A stretch of DNA of 64,000 nucleotides. Source: Advenella sp. S44. GTDB taxonomy: Bacteria > Pseudomonadota > Gammaproteobacteria > Burkholderiales > Burkholderiaceae_B. The stretch is from positions 682,001 to 746,000 of the forward strand of contig NZ_NEXS01000003.1 of the NCBI RefSeq assembly GCF_002810445.1, read 5' to 3'. The position numbers were made by a program, and so were the translations under genes. The notes under the pieces are model-generated. The model saw only the letters and a list, made by a program, of their open reading frames with translations. It was not told the origin of the DNA and ran no database searches. Each line of letters opens with the position of its first letter. Within the stretch, counting starts at the first letter, position 1. This document shows, piece after piece, positions 17,737-26,944 of the stretch.

Positions 17737-18120
17737 GACATGTCTCCGGTCAATGAATAATATGCCATTGTCGCTGTTGAATACTTCATGGATATGACAT
17801 TCATGATGAATGACGGATCGTTTACATTTTGCTGCACAGCATTTGTCTTTTGCCCCGCGCACGGCTTCAAGTGGCGAATTATCGTACCGGCAAGTGTCGA
17901 ACCCATCCATACGAATGGACGCATTGCTTTGCCGGCGGTGCCATTTTATTTCGTCTGTGTTCGCACTGCGGCCGCATCTGGTGTTACGCGATCTCGGATG
18001 CGACTGTCGTATTCCTCCCCTGAAGTTGTCGTATCAGCCTATTTGCTGACGGCCAGTTATTGCGCATACTACGGGTGTAGACGGCAGCCTATGTCGCTCA
18101 TAAATTAATGGAGAATACAC

Positions 18121-18474
18121 ATGAACTATGTCGATGGTTTTGTTGCAGCGGTGCCAAAAGCCAATCGGGAAGCGTATATCAAACACGCAGCCGAAGCTGC
18201 CGTCGTGTTCAAGGAGTTGGGCGCACTCAGTGTGGTCGAATGCTGGGGAGACGAAGTCCCGGAAGGTAAAGTGACCTCCTTTCCGATGGCGGTACAGTGT
18301 AAGGCGGATGAAACGGTGATATTTTCCTGGGTCACCTGGCCGTCCAAGCAAGTGCACGACGAGGGGATGAAGAAAATGATGGAAGATCCGCGCATGCAGC
18401 CTGACGTAAATCCCATGCCCTTTGACGGAAAGCGCCTGATTTACGGCGGATTCGTTCCGGTTGTGAACGTCTGA
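18121..18474 (+). CDS. DUF1428-family protein
   Basis: A 117-residue protein starting MNYVDGFVAAVPKANREAYI, with WGDEVPEGKVTSFPMAVQ and ending near FDGKRLIYGGFVPVV. These are the conserved features of the DUF1428 (YbaA-like) family, a dimeric ferredoxin-like alpha/beta fold of unknown function. GGAGA precedes the ATG. It appears monocistronic. Confidence 0.92.
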   Translation: MNYVDGFVAAVPKANREAYIKHAAEAAVVFKELGALSVVECWGDEVPEGKVTSFPMAVQCKADETVIFSWVTWPSKQVHDEGMKKMMEDPRMQPDVNPMPFDGKRLIYGGFVPVVNV

Positions 18475-18730
18475 GACTACATGCTGTGATTTTTTACCCG
18501 GTTTTTTTGCTGCGTCGCTTGTAGCAGACAGCGTTATGGCGTTACAAAATTGCCCCGTGCCGGCGCAGCCCTGCTGGTCTGCCGCCGGTTTTCTGCCTCT
18601 GATCGCTGCGGGACTGTGACATTGTGGCGCTGAGTCTATAAAATACCAGATACTTAATCCTGCCTTGCGTTTGTATCTCTTGTTGTTCCGCACTGCAGCG
18701 CAATCGGTCAATTTGTCTGGATATTGTATT

Positions 18731-19015
18731 ATGAGAAAACCGCTGTTATTGCTTGTGGGCGCATGCACGCTGCTTGCTGCCTGCGCCGCTCCCCCGGTTG
18801 TCGCGCCGTTGTCGGATGCACAATTGGAAGCCATGAGTTGCCGGCAGATCGGACGCGAAAGCGATAAACTGAATTTGCAGGTCGATCAACTGCGTGGCAA
18901 CAATGCCGTATTCGGCCCGCCAGAGGATCAGAAGCGGGCCGCCATCACTGCAGCGCAGCACCGCCTGCAGCAATTACGAACACAAAGCGTCAAAAAGCTT
19001 TGCACGTTCGGCTAA
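18731..19015 (+). CDS. Small predicted lipoprotein
   Basis: A 94-residue protein with a classic lipoprotein signal: MRKPLLLLVGACTLLAAC, lipobox LAAC, Cys18 as the acylated residue. The mature part is soluble and helical (LEAMSCRQIGRESDKLNLQV...), probably a short coiled coil. Function unknown. The start at 18731 is set by the signal peptide. A second small lipoprotein gene follows after 14 bp. Confidence 0.75.
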   Translation: MRKPLLLLVGACTLLAACAAPPVVAPLSDAQLEAMSCRQIGRESDKLNLQVDQLRGNNAVFGPPEDQKRAAITAAQHRLQQLRTQSVKKLCTFG

Positions 19016-19029
19016 GAAACAGGATAGCA

Positions 19030-19257
19030 ATGTTTACATTAACAGCAGGGCGCGTTGCATCGATAGTGGCGCTGGGATTACTTGCAGCATGTTCCACCGG
19101 AACCGACCACTCAAAAAGCGCTGAATGCGGCCGCATCAACTCACGTGTCATGATGGCGCCGGCACCGGGTGCCGGGGACAATTTCCTGTCTCGCAACAGC
19201 GCAGATCAGCGCGCCGATGCGCAGCGCGAACGCGCGCGACGTATGGGCTGCGACTGA
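19030..19257 (+). CDS. Small predicted lipoprotein, tandem with the previous gene
   Basis: A 75-residue protein with signal MFTLTAGRVASIVALGLLAAC (lipobox LAAC, Cys21 acylated; start by an AGGAT ribosome site). The mature region is polar, with AECGRIN near the start and a terminal Arg/Asp-rich helix ending RRMGCD. No family recognised. Its closeness to the preceding lipoprotein suggests a two-gene operon of envelope proteins. Confidence 0.65.
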   Translation: MFTLTAGRVASIVALGLLAACSTGTDHSKSAECGRINSRVMMAPAPGAGDNFLSRNSADQRADAQRERARRMGCD

Positions 19258-19380
19258 AACAAAGATACGAGTCTATCGGGACAAGTTGCTTTGACCGCCA
19301 TCCGCGCGCATTTTCCGCAGTATTTCTGTAATAACGCCGCACCCGGGTAAACCGGATGTATACGAATGGAAGGCTTTGAC

Positions 19381-19734
19381 ATGAACCCACAGGACAAAAA
19401 CGGGAAACTGGACTATATCGAGTTCAACGTCAGCGATATTGCGCGCACTTGCAAGTTTTATGCAAGTGCGTTTGGATGGTCCTTCAAAGACTATGGGCCC
19501 AGTTACTGTGAATTTACCGACGGACGGTTTACTGGCGGATTCTCTGTGGGCGGGGCGGTAACCCCCGGGGGGCCGCTGGTCGTTCTTTATGCCGACAATC
19601 TGGCGCAGGCTCAGGAACGCGTCGAAAAAGCCGGCGGCCGGATTGTGAGGCCCGTATTCGATTTCCCTGGTGGCCGGCGGTTTCACTTTGCCGACCCCGA
19701 TGGCTACGAGCTCGCCGTATGGTCAGACCAGTAG
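19381..19734 (+). CDS. VOC (glyoxalase/bleomycin-resistance) family protein
   Basis: A 117-residue single VOC module: KLDYIEFNVSDIARTCKFYA at the N-terminus, AFGWSFKDYGPSYCEF in the middle and HFADPDGYELAVWSDQ at the C-terminus. Proteins of this type form beta-alpha-beta-beta-beta dimers that bind a metal or small molecule; the role here is unknown. ATG 19381 has AAGG nine bases upstream and is preferred over ATG 19366. Convergent with rnhA. Confidence 0.85.
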   Translation: MNPQDKNGKLDYIEFNVSDIARTCKFYASAFGWSFKDYGPSYCEFTDGRFTGGFSVGGAVTPGGPLVVLYADNLAQAQERVEKAGGRIVRPVFDFPGGRRFHFADPDGYELAVWSDQ

Positions 19735-19742
19735 CACTGGCT

Positions 19743-20222
19743 CTAAGCTGACGATTTGCGCTTCCTGACCAGGTCCACGCCCTGATTGGCCAGTTGGTCA
19801 GCTCGCTCGTTTCCCGGGTCGCCGGCGTGGCCCTTGACCCATTTCCAGGTCACATCATGCTTGCTGATCTGCTCATTGAGCAATAACCACAAGTCCACAT
19901 TTTTTACCGGTTTTTTATCCGCTGTTTTCCAGTTGCGCGCCTGCCAGCCTGTCATCCATTCGCAAATTCCCTTCTGAACGTATTGAGAATCGACGTGCAA
20001 GGTGACATGACAGCTGCGTTTGAGCGCTCGCAACGCCTCTATGACAGCCATCATTTCCATGCGATTATTGGTGGTTTGCGCCTCGCCGCCAAACAGGGTT
20101 TTTTCGTGAGAACCCTGACGCAGCAATACCCCCCAGCCGCCCGGGCCGGGGTTGCCCTTGCAGGCGCCGTCTGTCCAGATATTGACTTGCGGTTTATCTA
20201 TGTTGGCTTGCGTTTTATCCAT
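19743..20222 (-). CDS. rnhA: Ribonuclease HI
   Basis: A 159-residue RNase HI, which cuts the RNA strand of RNA/DNA hybrids. The catalytic acids are visible: Asp18 in [14 protein letters not shown], Glu56 in [13 protein letters not shown], Asp78 in HVDSQYV and an Asp in [10 protein letters not shown], with the basic handle [17 protein letters not shown]. The start ATG lies inside the 3' end of the methyltransferase gene (8-bp overlap), and the fused order methyltransferase-rnhA is common in betaproteobacteria, suggesting coupled expression. Confidence 0.97.
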   Translation of the reverse strand: MDKTQANIDKPQVNIWTDGACKGNPGPGGWGVLLRQGSHEKTLFGGEAQTTNNRMEMMAVIEALRALKRSCHVTLHVDSQYVQKGICEWMTGWQARNWKTADKKPVKNVDLWLLLNEQISKHDVTWKWVKGHAGDPGNERADQLANQGVDLVRKRKSSA

Positions 20223-21003
20223 GTGGTTCTTTAAAAAGCTGACGTACTTCGCGGCGGGATATTGCAGCTTCGCCGCGGGCGAATTTTTTCTTCTTCTTGC
20301 CTTTCCAGGACGGGCCAATCAGCGTCATGCCGTGGGTGCGCTTGACAGCGGCAAGCAGGTAAACGGCACCGGCGACGGGCCACCATCGGTCGCCAGCCTG
20401 GTTCATGAAGTTCCAGCGGTTGAGCCATCGGTCTGTATGGCAGGCGGGAGTGTAACAGCCAAAATAGCCGCGGTCTACTTCGAATGACAGCAGTTTCATC
20501 CAGTCCTTCAGACGGGTGACCGATACCTGGCGGGATGCAGCAACCGGCATCCACGGTTTGCGCAGGGGCATACGCGAGCGCAGGCCCCACAGGCTCCAGG
20601 GGTTGAAACCGGAGATGATCAGGCGGCCTTCATGCACAAGAACCCTCTCGGCCTCCCGCAGCACCAGGTGCGGATTGTCGGCGCATTCCAGGATATGGGG
20701 CAAAATCAGCAAATCAATGGAATTGGACGCAAGGGGCAGTGCATCAAGCTGCGCCTGGACAAATCGGGTATTCGGGTAATGGGCGCAATTGTTAAAGCTG
20801 TCATCGGTCAGAATGATTTTGGTGCGCATTCTGTTATGATGCAAAAAATTCCAGTCAGGCAGGCCGACCTGCACGGCGTTGAATCCGAAAGAGTCGGCCA
20901 CAATCTGATCAAATTTTGAAGATTCCCATTGTATGACGCGTTGGCCAGGGTCCGTATTGAACCAATCTGCCAGATTAATGATTCGCGAATGGATTTGTTT
21001 CAC
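20215..21003 (-). CDS. SAM-dependent methyltransferase
   Basis: A 262-residue class I methyltransferase of the Methyltransf_11 kind. The glycine-rich motif I is weak ([10 protein letters not shown] region), but [18 protein letters not shown] and [20 protein letters not shown] are the post-II and motif III-IV segments. The basic C-terminus ([12 protein letters not shown]) may bind nucleic acid. It starts at GTG 21003 with a GAGGA ribosome site; the longer frame has none. It is divergent from gloB, only 45 bp apart, and overlaps rnhA. Substrate unknown. Confidence 0.88.
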   Translation of the reverse strand: MKQIHSRIINLADWFNTDPGQRVIQWESSKFDQIVADSFGFNAVQVGLPDWNFLHHNRMRTKIILTDDSFNNCAHYPNTRFVQAQLDALPLASNSIDLLILPHILECADNPHLVLREAERVLVHEGRLIISGFNPWSLWGLRSRMPLRKPWMPVAASRQVSVTRLKDWMKLLSFEVDRGYFGCYTPACHTDRWLNRWNFMNQAGDRWWPVAGAVYLLAAVKRTHGMTLIGPSWKGKKKKKFARGEAAISRREVRQLFKEPHG

Positions 21004-21048
21004 AGATTCCTCGGTATAAATGCGGCGCCTTAGTAAAGTGACTATCTG

Positions 21049-21825
21049 ATGACAATAAAGATCTGGCCGATCAGCGCGTTCAGCGACAACTATATCTGGA
21101 CAATTGTACAGTCTGATCTGGCGGTTGTCGTGGATCCCGGGGACGCAGCGCCAGTGTTGGCGTACTTGCGTGAACACGGGTTAACCCTGACCAATATTCT
21201 GCTGACGCATCATCATGCTGATCATGTGGGTGGCGTGGCCGAGCTGGTCGAAAAGACCGGCGCTACCGTTTATGGTCCTGCCGGCCCGACCATACCCTGT
21301 CGCAATGTCACTCTCAAAGAGGGAGATGACGTCAATCTGAGCCCATTTGGGCAGTTTTCTGTTCTGGAAGTTCCGGGCCATACGCTCGACCACATTGCCT
21401 ATTTCGGGCAGGTCGATGGCCGCGATGTGCTGTTCTGTGGCGATACTTTATTTGCAACAGGCTGCGGCAGATTATTTGAAGGAAATTCTAGACAAATGCA
21501 ACAAAGCCTTGATAAATTTAAAAAATTGCCCCACAATACGTCCGTCTATTGTGCTCATGAATACACTTTGGGCAACATTCGCTGGGCACGTACCGTCGAA
21601 CCGCACAACCCTGATCTGGAACAATGGCAGCGCGAAGCAGAAACATTGCGCAACAACAACCAGACTACCGTTCCAACATCGCTGGAACATGAACTCAAAA
21701 CCAATCCGTTCATGAGAACGGATGAACCGGTTGTGATAAGCGCAGCTGAGCAGCATGTTGGTCGTTCTCTGGCCCACCCCGAGAACGTGCTTGAAGTATT
21801 ACGTGAGTGGAAAAACCAATTCTGA
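21049..21825 (+). CDS. gloB: Hydroxyacylglutathione hydrolase (glyoxalase II)
   Basis: A 258-residue metallo-beta-lactamase-fold thioesterase that hydrolyses S-D-lactoylglutathione to D-lactate and glutathione, the second step of methylglyoxal removal. The metal motif THHHADHVGG is intact (T-H-x-H-x-D-H), with PGHTLDHIAYF and CGDTLFATGCGRLFEG supplying further ligands and the glutathione-binding C-terminal helices (NPFMRTDEP) present. Length is normal. It lies 10 bp before mltD, so the two are likely co-transcribed. Confidence 0.96.
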   Translation: MTIKIWPISAFSDNYIWTIVQSDLAVVVDPGDAAPVLAYLREHGLTLTNILLTHHHADHVGGVAELVEKTGATVYGPAGPTIPCRNVTLKEGDDVNLSPFGQFSVLEVPGHTLDHIAYFGQVDGRDVLFCGDTLFATGCGRLFEGNSRQMQQSLDKFKKLPHNTSVYCAHEYTLGNIRWARTVEPHNPDLEQWQREAETLRNNNQTTVPTSLEHELKTNPFMRTDEPVVISAAEQHVGRSLAHPENVLEVLREWKNQF

Positions 21826-21835
21826 GACTGACTAT

Positions 21836-23581
21836 ATGAAATTAGTACGATTTTTTCTGGTGGGTTGTGTCGTCGCGCTGACCGGCTGCGCTTCGTCCGG
21901 CGGCGGCAAGTACAGTGAGAAGGTCAGTTACCATGGGCCTAACCGGGATGTCTGGGATCGCGTACGCAAGGGATTCGACATGCCGCCCCTGCAGGATGAA
22001 AAAGTCGCCTATTGGACCAATTACTACGCTTCCCGCCCAGGTTCAGTCCAGACCATGGCCTCACGTTCGGGCAAATACATCTATCACATTACCAAAGAGC
22101 TGGAAAAGCGCAATATGCCCACCGAACTGGCCTTGCTGCCATTTGTGGAAAGCGCCTATATTGCCACGGCATTGTCCCGATCACGAGCTGCCGGCTTATG
22201 GCAATTCATTCCCAGCACCGGCACGCAGTACAAGCTGACGCAGGATTGGTGGAAAGATGATCGTCGCGACCCCGTGGAGTCAACGCGCGCCGCGCTGGAC
22301 TATCTGTCCTATCTGTACACCTTTCAGGGCAATGACTGGCATTTGGCGCTGGCGTCATATAACTGGGGCGAAGGGGCGGTCAAGCGGGCCCGCGGGCGCG
22401 CCGGCGGTGGCGGCTATCTTGACCTCAGAATGCCGTCCGAAACACGTAATTACGTACCCAAGCTGATGGCAATCCGCAATATTGTGGCCAACCCGGCCAA
22501 ATATGGCATTACGCTGCCATCGATTCCCGACAAGCCGTATTTTGAAAAGGTCAGGCGTACCAAAGACATCGACGTGGCCGTCATGGCCCGGCTGGCCAAC
22601 ATTTCCGTGGATGAATTCAAGGAACTGAATCCGTCATTCAATCGTCCTACGCTGCTGGCCATGCATGAGCCGAATATTTTGCTACCGGTCTCGGCAGTAA
22701 AGACATACAAGAAGAATCTGGCCAACTACAAGGGGCCGCTAGCCAGTTACAAGGGCTATCAGCCTGCGCCGGGTGAATCGCTCACTGCCATTGCCCAGGC
22801 ACACGGTATCTCGCTGAGTAAACTCAAGTCACTCAATGGATACTCCGCGCGCCAGAAAGTTGCACTCTCGTCACGTGCCCTCATGATTCCGGTGCAGCCC
22901 GATTTCAACACCGATTCCATCGTTCCTCGCGGCCTGCCGCCGACGGCGCCCGATGGCTCTTTGCGTGAATCGGACAGCATGCTGGCAGACGTTGCTCCGC
23001 CGGCAGTATCGCCTGCCGCACCTGCCCCTGTCGTGGAGCAGCCACGTGCTTATGCGAGCAATACGCCCACCTCAACGCTGCGGCAGACCGCCGGCTCGCC
23101 TGCTGGCGCAGCGCGTCAGGTCGCAAGCAATACCCGTGCGCCATCCGGTTCGACCCGACAGGTGGTGGACTGGGATACAGGTGGCAGTCAGCCTGCGCCG
23201 CGTAGCGCGCCTGCAGCCAGCGACGATCCGCTGGCCGCGCTGGTTGCGCAGAACGAAATCCGTGATTCAGCGCGTACCGCGGCCCATGCGGCGCCTGCCA
23301 GCTATCAACCTGCGGTACGGCCGGCAACTGCTACCGTGCGGCCACCCGTGCTGGCGCAGCCACAAGCGGCGCCTGCAGTTCGCGCGGCAGCCTACAATCG
23401 GCGAGCCGGGGCGGGCACAAGGCCGCCTGAACACTTTGTTACGCAAGGCGAAACCTTGTATTCGCTGGCAAAACGCTACGGAACAACGGTTGATGATCTG
23501 AAGGCGCTCAATAATATTGGCACCGAGGGGCTCAAAGCAGGCTTGCGCTTGCGTTTGCCAGGAACCGCTATTCGTGGTTAA
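21836..23581 (+). CDS. mltD: Membrane-bound lytic murein transglycosylase D, LysM type
   Basis: A 581-residue lipoprotein: signal peptide MKLVRFFLVGCVVALTGC (Cys18 acylated). The SLT domain covers about residues 90-260, with catalytic Glu in LLPFVESAY and GLWQFIPSTGTQY downstream. Two LysM repeats are clear: SLTAIAQAHGISLSKLKSLN (about 320) and TLYSLAKRYGTTVDDLKALN near the C-terminus, separated by a Pro/Ala-rich linker. It cleaves peptidoglycan glycan strands from the outer membrane. It follows gloB and ends at a strong terminator. Confidence 0.95.
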   Translation: MKLVRFFLVGCVVALTGCASSGGGKYSEKVSYHGPNRDVWDRVRKGFDMPPLQDEKVAYWTNYYASRPGSVQTMASRSGKYIYHITKELEKRNMPTELALLPFVESAYIATALSRSRAAGLWQFIPSTGTQYKLTQDWWKDDRRDPVESTRAALDYLSYLYTFQGNDWHLALASYNWGEGAVKRARGRAGGGGYLDLRMPSETRNYVPKLMAIRNIVANPAKYGITLPSIPDKPYFEKVRRTKDIDVAVMARLANISVDEFKELNPSFNRPTLLAMHEPNILLPVSAVKTYKKNLANYKGPLASYKGYQPAPGESLTAIAQAHGISLSKLKSLNGYSARQKVALSSRALMIPVQPDFNTDSIVPRGLPPTAPDGSLRESDSMLADVAPPAVSPAAPAPVVEQPRAYASNTPTSTLRQTAGSPAGAARQVASNTRAPSGSTRQVVDWDTGGSQPAPRSAPAASDDPLAALVAQNEIRDSARTAAHAAPASYQPAVRPATATVRPPVLAQPQAAPAVRAAAYNRRAGAGTRPPEHFVTQGETLYSLAKRYGTTVDDLKALNNIGTEGLKAGLRLRLPGTAIRG

Positions 23582-23616
23582 TGGTGGCGCCTGAGCGCTA
23601 AATATTCTGGAATGAC

Positions 23617-23648
23617 TGCGCAATGCCTTTGCATTGCGCATTTTTTTT
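23617..23648 (+). terminator. Rho-independent terminator after mltD
   Basis: TGCGCAATGC (23617-23626) and GCATTGCGCA (23631-23640) form a perfect 10-bp stem with a CTTT loop, followed at once by T8 (23641-23648). It ends the gloB-mltD transcript and isolates fabI, whose promoter must lie within or just after it. Confidence 0.93.
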
Positions 23649-23684
23649 ATAATGGCCTTCATTAAAAAACAATTAGGACAGCAA

Positions 23685-24467
23685 ATGGGCTTTCTTGCAA
23701 ACAAACGAATTCTGATCACCGGCGTTATTTCGAACCGTTCAATCGCCTACGGCATCGCCACGGCGTGCAAAGCGCAGGGAGCCGAACTGGCTTTTACCTA
23801 CGTTGGCGATCGATTCAAGGATCGTGTGACTGAATTTGCCGCTGATTTTGGCAGCGCCATCGTCATTCCCTGTGATGTGGCCGAAGACGCACAGATCGAC
23901 GCCGCGTTCGAACAACTGGCGCAGCACTGGGACGGTCTGGACGGCCTGGTCCATTCCATTGGATTTGCACCTCGCGAAGCCATTGCGGGCAATTTTCTGG
24001 ACGGGCTCTCACGCGAAGGCTTTCGTATTGCGCATGATATTTCTGCCTATAGCTTTCCTGCCATGACCAAGGCTGCGTTGCCTTTGCTCCGTGCGCGTCA
24101 GGGGTCGGTGCTGACATTGACCTATCTGGGGGCCGAAAAAGTGGTACCCAACTACAACACAATGGGCCTGGCAAAGGCTTCCCTGGAGGCGAGTGTACGT
24201 TATCTGGCCACGGCGCTGGGCGCAGAAGGCCTGCGCGCCAATGGTATCTCTGCGGGGCCTATCAAGACGCTGGCAGCCAGTGGCATCAAGGATTTTTCGT
24301 CCATTCTCAATTTCGTATCGGCACATGCCCCACTCAAGCGCAATGTGACCATCGAAGATGTGGGTAACACGGCTGCATTCCTGCTGTCGGATCTGGCAGC
24401 GGGAGTTACAGGCGAAATCGTACATGTGGACGCAGGCTTCTCGACTGTTGTCCCAGGCATGTCTTAA
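23685..24467 (+). CDS. fabI: Enoyl-[acyl-carrier-protein] reductase (NADH)
   Basis: A 260-residue FabI-type SDR that reduces trans-2-enoyl-ACP in the last step of fatty-acid elongation. [13 protein letters not shown] is the FabI NAD-binding loop, HSIGFAP contains the glycine often altered in triclosan resistance (here normal), and [20 protein letters not shown] holds the two catalytic tyrosines and lysine with FabI spacing. Start at 23685 with AGGA upstream. It lies 12 bp before the exonuclease gene, likely in one transcript. Confidence 0.97.
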   Translation: MGFLANKRILITGVISNRSIAYGIATACKAQGAELAFTYVGDRFKDRVTEFAADFGSAIVIPCDVAEDAQIDAAFEQLAQHWDGLDGLVHSIGFAPREAIAGNFLDGLSREGFRIAHDISAYSFPAMTKAALPLLRARQGSVLTLTYLGAEKVVPNYNTMGLAKASLEASVRYLATALGAEGLRANGISAGPIKTLAASGIKDFSSILNFVSAHAPLKRNVTIEDVGNTAAFLLSDLAAGVTGEIVHVDAGFSTVVPGMS

Positions 24468-24479
24468 GGATTGCGAATC

Positions 24480-25202
24480 ATGCGACAAATTATTCTCGAT
24501 ACTGAAACAACCGGTTTTGATCCGGCAGAAGGCGATCGCATTGTCGAACTCGGATGCGTGGAGCTGATCGACCGTCAGTTCACTGGGAATAATCTGCATA
24601 TCTATTTCAATCCCGACAGGGACAGTTCGCCCGGTGCGCTCGAGGTGCACGGGCTGACCACCGAATTTCTGTCTCAGTTTAATCGGTTTGAAGACGAAGC
24701 GACCCGCATTTTCGAGTACCTGAAAGGCACTGAAATTTACATTCACAACGCGGCGTTTGACGTGAAATTTCTGAATGCGGAATTTGCGCGCGTGGGCATG
24801 CCGCCTATCGAGCAGACCGCTGCCAGCATTCATGACACGCTGGCAATGGCGCGCGAGCAATACCCGGGCAAGCGCAACAGCCTGGATATGCTGTGCGACC
24901 GGCTGGGCGTCTCAAACGCGCACCGTACGCTGCACGGAGCGCTGCTGGATGCAGAGTTGTTGGCCGAAGTCTGGTTGGCCATGACGCGAGGCCAGTTCGG
25001 CCTGGTCATGGAACATACTGATCAGCCGCGACAGCAGGAAGGCCAGCCGGTGGTAGCGCAGCTTGACGCCACGGTGCTGCGGATTGAGGCGGCCACCGAG
25101 GCTGAGCTGGCAGAGCATCATGCCTATCTGGATGGGTTGGATCAGGCGGCCGGCGGCCTCAGTTTATGGCGCAAGCTGACCGAGCCTGCGTATGTTGCCT
25201 GA
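24480..25202 (+). CDS. dnaQ: DNA polymerase III epsilon subunit (3'-5' exonuclease)
   Basis: A 240-residue DEDDh exonuclease, the proofreading subunit of the replicative polymerase. ExoI is LDTETTGFDP, ExoII is HNAAFDVKFLN, and ExoIII-epsilon is HGALLDAELLAEVWL with the catalytic His and Asp. The C-terminal tail (residues about 185-240) fits the polymerase-alpha-binding region. ATG 24480 is preferred over a TTG nine bases upstream. In betaproteobacteria dnaQ usually follows rnhA closely; here gloB, mltD and fabI intervene. Confidence 0.95.
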   Translation: MRQIILDTETTGFDPAEGDRIVELGCVELIDRQFTGNNLHIYFNPDRDSSPGALEVHGLTTEFLSQFNRFEDEATRIFEYLKGTEIYIHNAAFDVKFLNAEFARVGMPPIEQTAASIHDTLAMAREQYPGKRNSLDMLCDRLGVSNAHRTLHGALLDAELLAEVWLAMTRGQFGLVMEHTDQPRQQEGQPVVAQLDATVLRIEAATEAELAEHHAYLDGLDQAAGGLSLWRKLTEPAYVA

Positions 25203-25275
25203 TTAGGCAGGATGCAGGCCACGGATGCGCCAGCTCGGTGCCAGATGTTGGTTACAGGTCGGTTGCGACGGAGCG

Positions 25276-25836
25276 TCAGGCAGGAGCGTGAGCCCCAAGG
25301 GCCGCGTCATTGGGCGGCGTCCGATTGCCGTCGGATAATGGGCGCTGCATAAGCACCGTATCGACCCAACGACCATGTTTGAAACCCGTTGCGGGCAGCG
25401 CGCCTATCATTTCGAAACCTGCCTTGCGATGCACCCCAATGGACGCTGCGTTGGCACTGTCGCCGATGACGGCAATCATCTGGCGCCAGGGACCGGCTTC
25501 ACATAAGCGGATCAATTCGGCCAGCAAACGCGAGCCCGCGCCCAGACGACCGAGGTCGTGCCGCAGGTAAATGGCATTTTCAACGGTGTAGCGATAGGCT
25601 ACACGTGGACGAAATGACGACGCATAGGCATAGCCGATAACTTCCCCGTCCTTTTCTGCCACGATATAGGGATAACCCTGGGTGGTGATGTCAGTAAACC
25701 GTTTGCGCATCTGCACGCAGTCGGGCACCGTTTCCTCAAAGGTCGCAATGCCGTTTACTACGTGCCAGGCGTAGATTTGCGTAATAGCTGTTATGTCTTG
25801 GTCCGTGGCAGGACGCACGAGGCAGGAATCGGTCAT
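25276..25836 (-). CDS. Phosphinothricin/methionine sulfoximine-type N-acetyltransferase
   Basis: A 186-residue GNAT protein close to the PAT/Bar group: RPATDQDITAITQIYAWHV at the start, TFEETVPDC, GYAYASSFRPRVAYRYTVEN (the group's hallmark) and GRLGAGSRLLAELIRLCE as the acetyl-CoA loop. These enzymes acetylate phosphinothricin, methionine sulfoximine or similar. The 20 C-terminal residues look disordered. It is convergent with dnaQ and appears monocistronic. Confidence 0.9.
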   Translation of the reverse strand: MTDSCLVRPATDQDITAITQIYAWHVVNGIATFEETVPDCVQMRKRFTDITTQGYPYIVAEKDGEVIGYAYASSFRPRVAYRYTVENAIYLRHDLGRLGAGSRLLAELIRLCEAGPWRQMIAVIGDSANAASIGVHRKAGFEMIGALPATGFKHGRWVDTVLMQRPLSDGNRTPPNDAALGAHAPA

Positions 25837-26111
25837 TTACTGTTTTAAATTCATATCGTGGTGAAATTACTGATGCTATTTTATAGAGATTAGGGTAAAT
25901 TCGTAGCAGTTGCTGCGTTAAACTGGCATAAAATAATTTTGGGCCGCTGTCTTGTCCGGCTTGCTGCTTCATGGTGTTTCAACTGTGATAATAAGGCGGG
26001 CGACAGTTCAGGCAATTATCAATCCTGGTGCCTCAGGCATCAAACTGTCGGTGCGGATCCCTGTTCGCTGTACATTCGGCCGCATTGCTGCCCGACATTC
26101 TGTGAGGACAT

Positions 26112-26465
26112 ATGTCAACACCCATTACCCCGTTAAGTGACACGCTGGCGGTCGCCCCCCAACTGGGCGCCGAAGACATGGCCGCAGTCAAGTCGGCGGG
26201 CTACCACAGCGTCATTATTAATCGCCCCGATTACGAAGGCGGTGAGTCCCAGCCGGCGTCGGCTGATGTCATCAAGGCCGGCGAACAGGCCGGCCTGACG
26301 GTGGTGTATCAGCCCGTTGTCAGTGGTGCCATTACACCCGAAGACGTCAAGACCTTCCGTCAGCATCTGGACACATTGCCGACGCCGGTTCTGGCGTATT
26401 GCCGCTCGGGTACCCGTTGCACGCATCTTTACAATGCGGCCAAACAGGAAACATCGCAGTCTTAA
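26112..26465 (+). CDS. DUF442/TIGR01244-family protein (phosphatase-fold sulfur transferase)
   Basis: A 117-residue protein like the N-terminal domain of Blh-type proteins: PLSDTLAVAPQLGAEDMAAV at the start, VIINRPDYEGG, and YCRSGTRCTHLYN, a C-x5-R phosphatase/rhodanese-like active loop. Such proteins act in sulfide or thiol stress handling in some bacteria; the exact role here is not shown. GAGGACAT precedes the ATG. The universal stress gene follows after 11 bp, so an operon is likely. Confidence 0.85.
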   Translation: MSTPITPLSDTLAVAPQLGAEDMAAVKSAGYHSVIINRPDYEGGESQPASADVIKAGEQAGLTVVYQPVVSGAITPEDVKTFRQHLDTLPTPVLAYCRSGTRCTHLYNAAKQETSQS

Positions 26466-26476
26466 GGAGTCCCACC

Positions 26477-26944
26477 ATGTTCAATAAAATTCTTCTTCCA
26501 ATCGACGGTTCGGACATTTCAGCACGGGCGGCAAATTCAGGCATCTGCTTTGCGCGACAGAACAATGCCGAAGTGATCGCCATCAATGTGACGCAGCCGT
26601 TTTCCACACTCATCGGCTTTGACGGCATGGCTGCCTCTTATGCCATCTCCGATGGCGACTATGAAGAGGCAGCGCGCAAGGAAGCCGAGTCCTATCTGAA
26701 ACCGGTGCTCGATCGTGCACAGACGGCAAATGTAAAGGCAACATCGCTGGTCATTTCCAACTACAGCGTGGCAGACGGTATTGTCGAAGCGGCCAAGGAA
26801 AACGGCTGCGATCTTATTTATATCGCCAGCCATGGTCGCAGCGGACTGTCGCGACTGCTGCTCGGTAGCGTAACAACCAAAGTATTGTCACTGGCGTCCA
26901 CGTCGGTGCTGGTGTATCGCCTGAAAGATCAAAGCAATAGTTAA
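26477..26944 (+). CDS. Universal stress protein (UspA family)
   Basis: A 155-residue single-domain Usp: KILLPIDGSDISARAANSGI at the N-terminus and HGRSGLSRLLLGSVTTKVL near the C-terminus, which is the G-x2-G-x9-G-S ATP-binding form. AAGGAG precedes ATG 26477. It is probably a cytoplasmic dimer induced by stress; the companion DUF442 gene suggests redox or sulfur stress. Confidence 0.93.
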   Translation: MFNKILLPIDGSDISARAANSGICFARQNNAEVIAINVTQPFSTLIGFDGMAASYAISDGDYEEAARKEAESYLKPVLDRAQTANVKATSLVISNYSVADGIVEAAKENGCDLIYIASHGRSGLSRLLLGSVTTKVLSLASTSVLVYRLKDQSNS

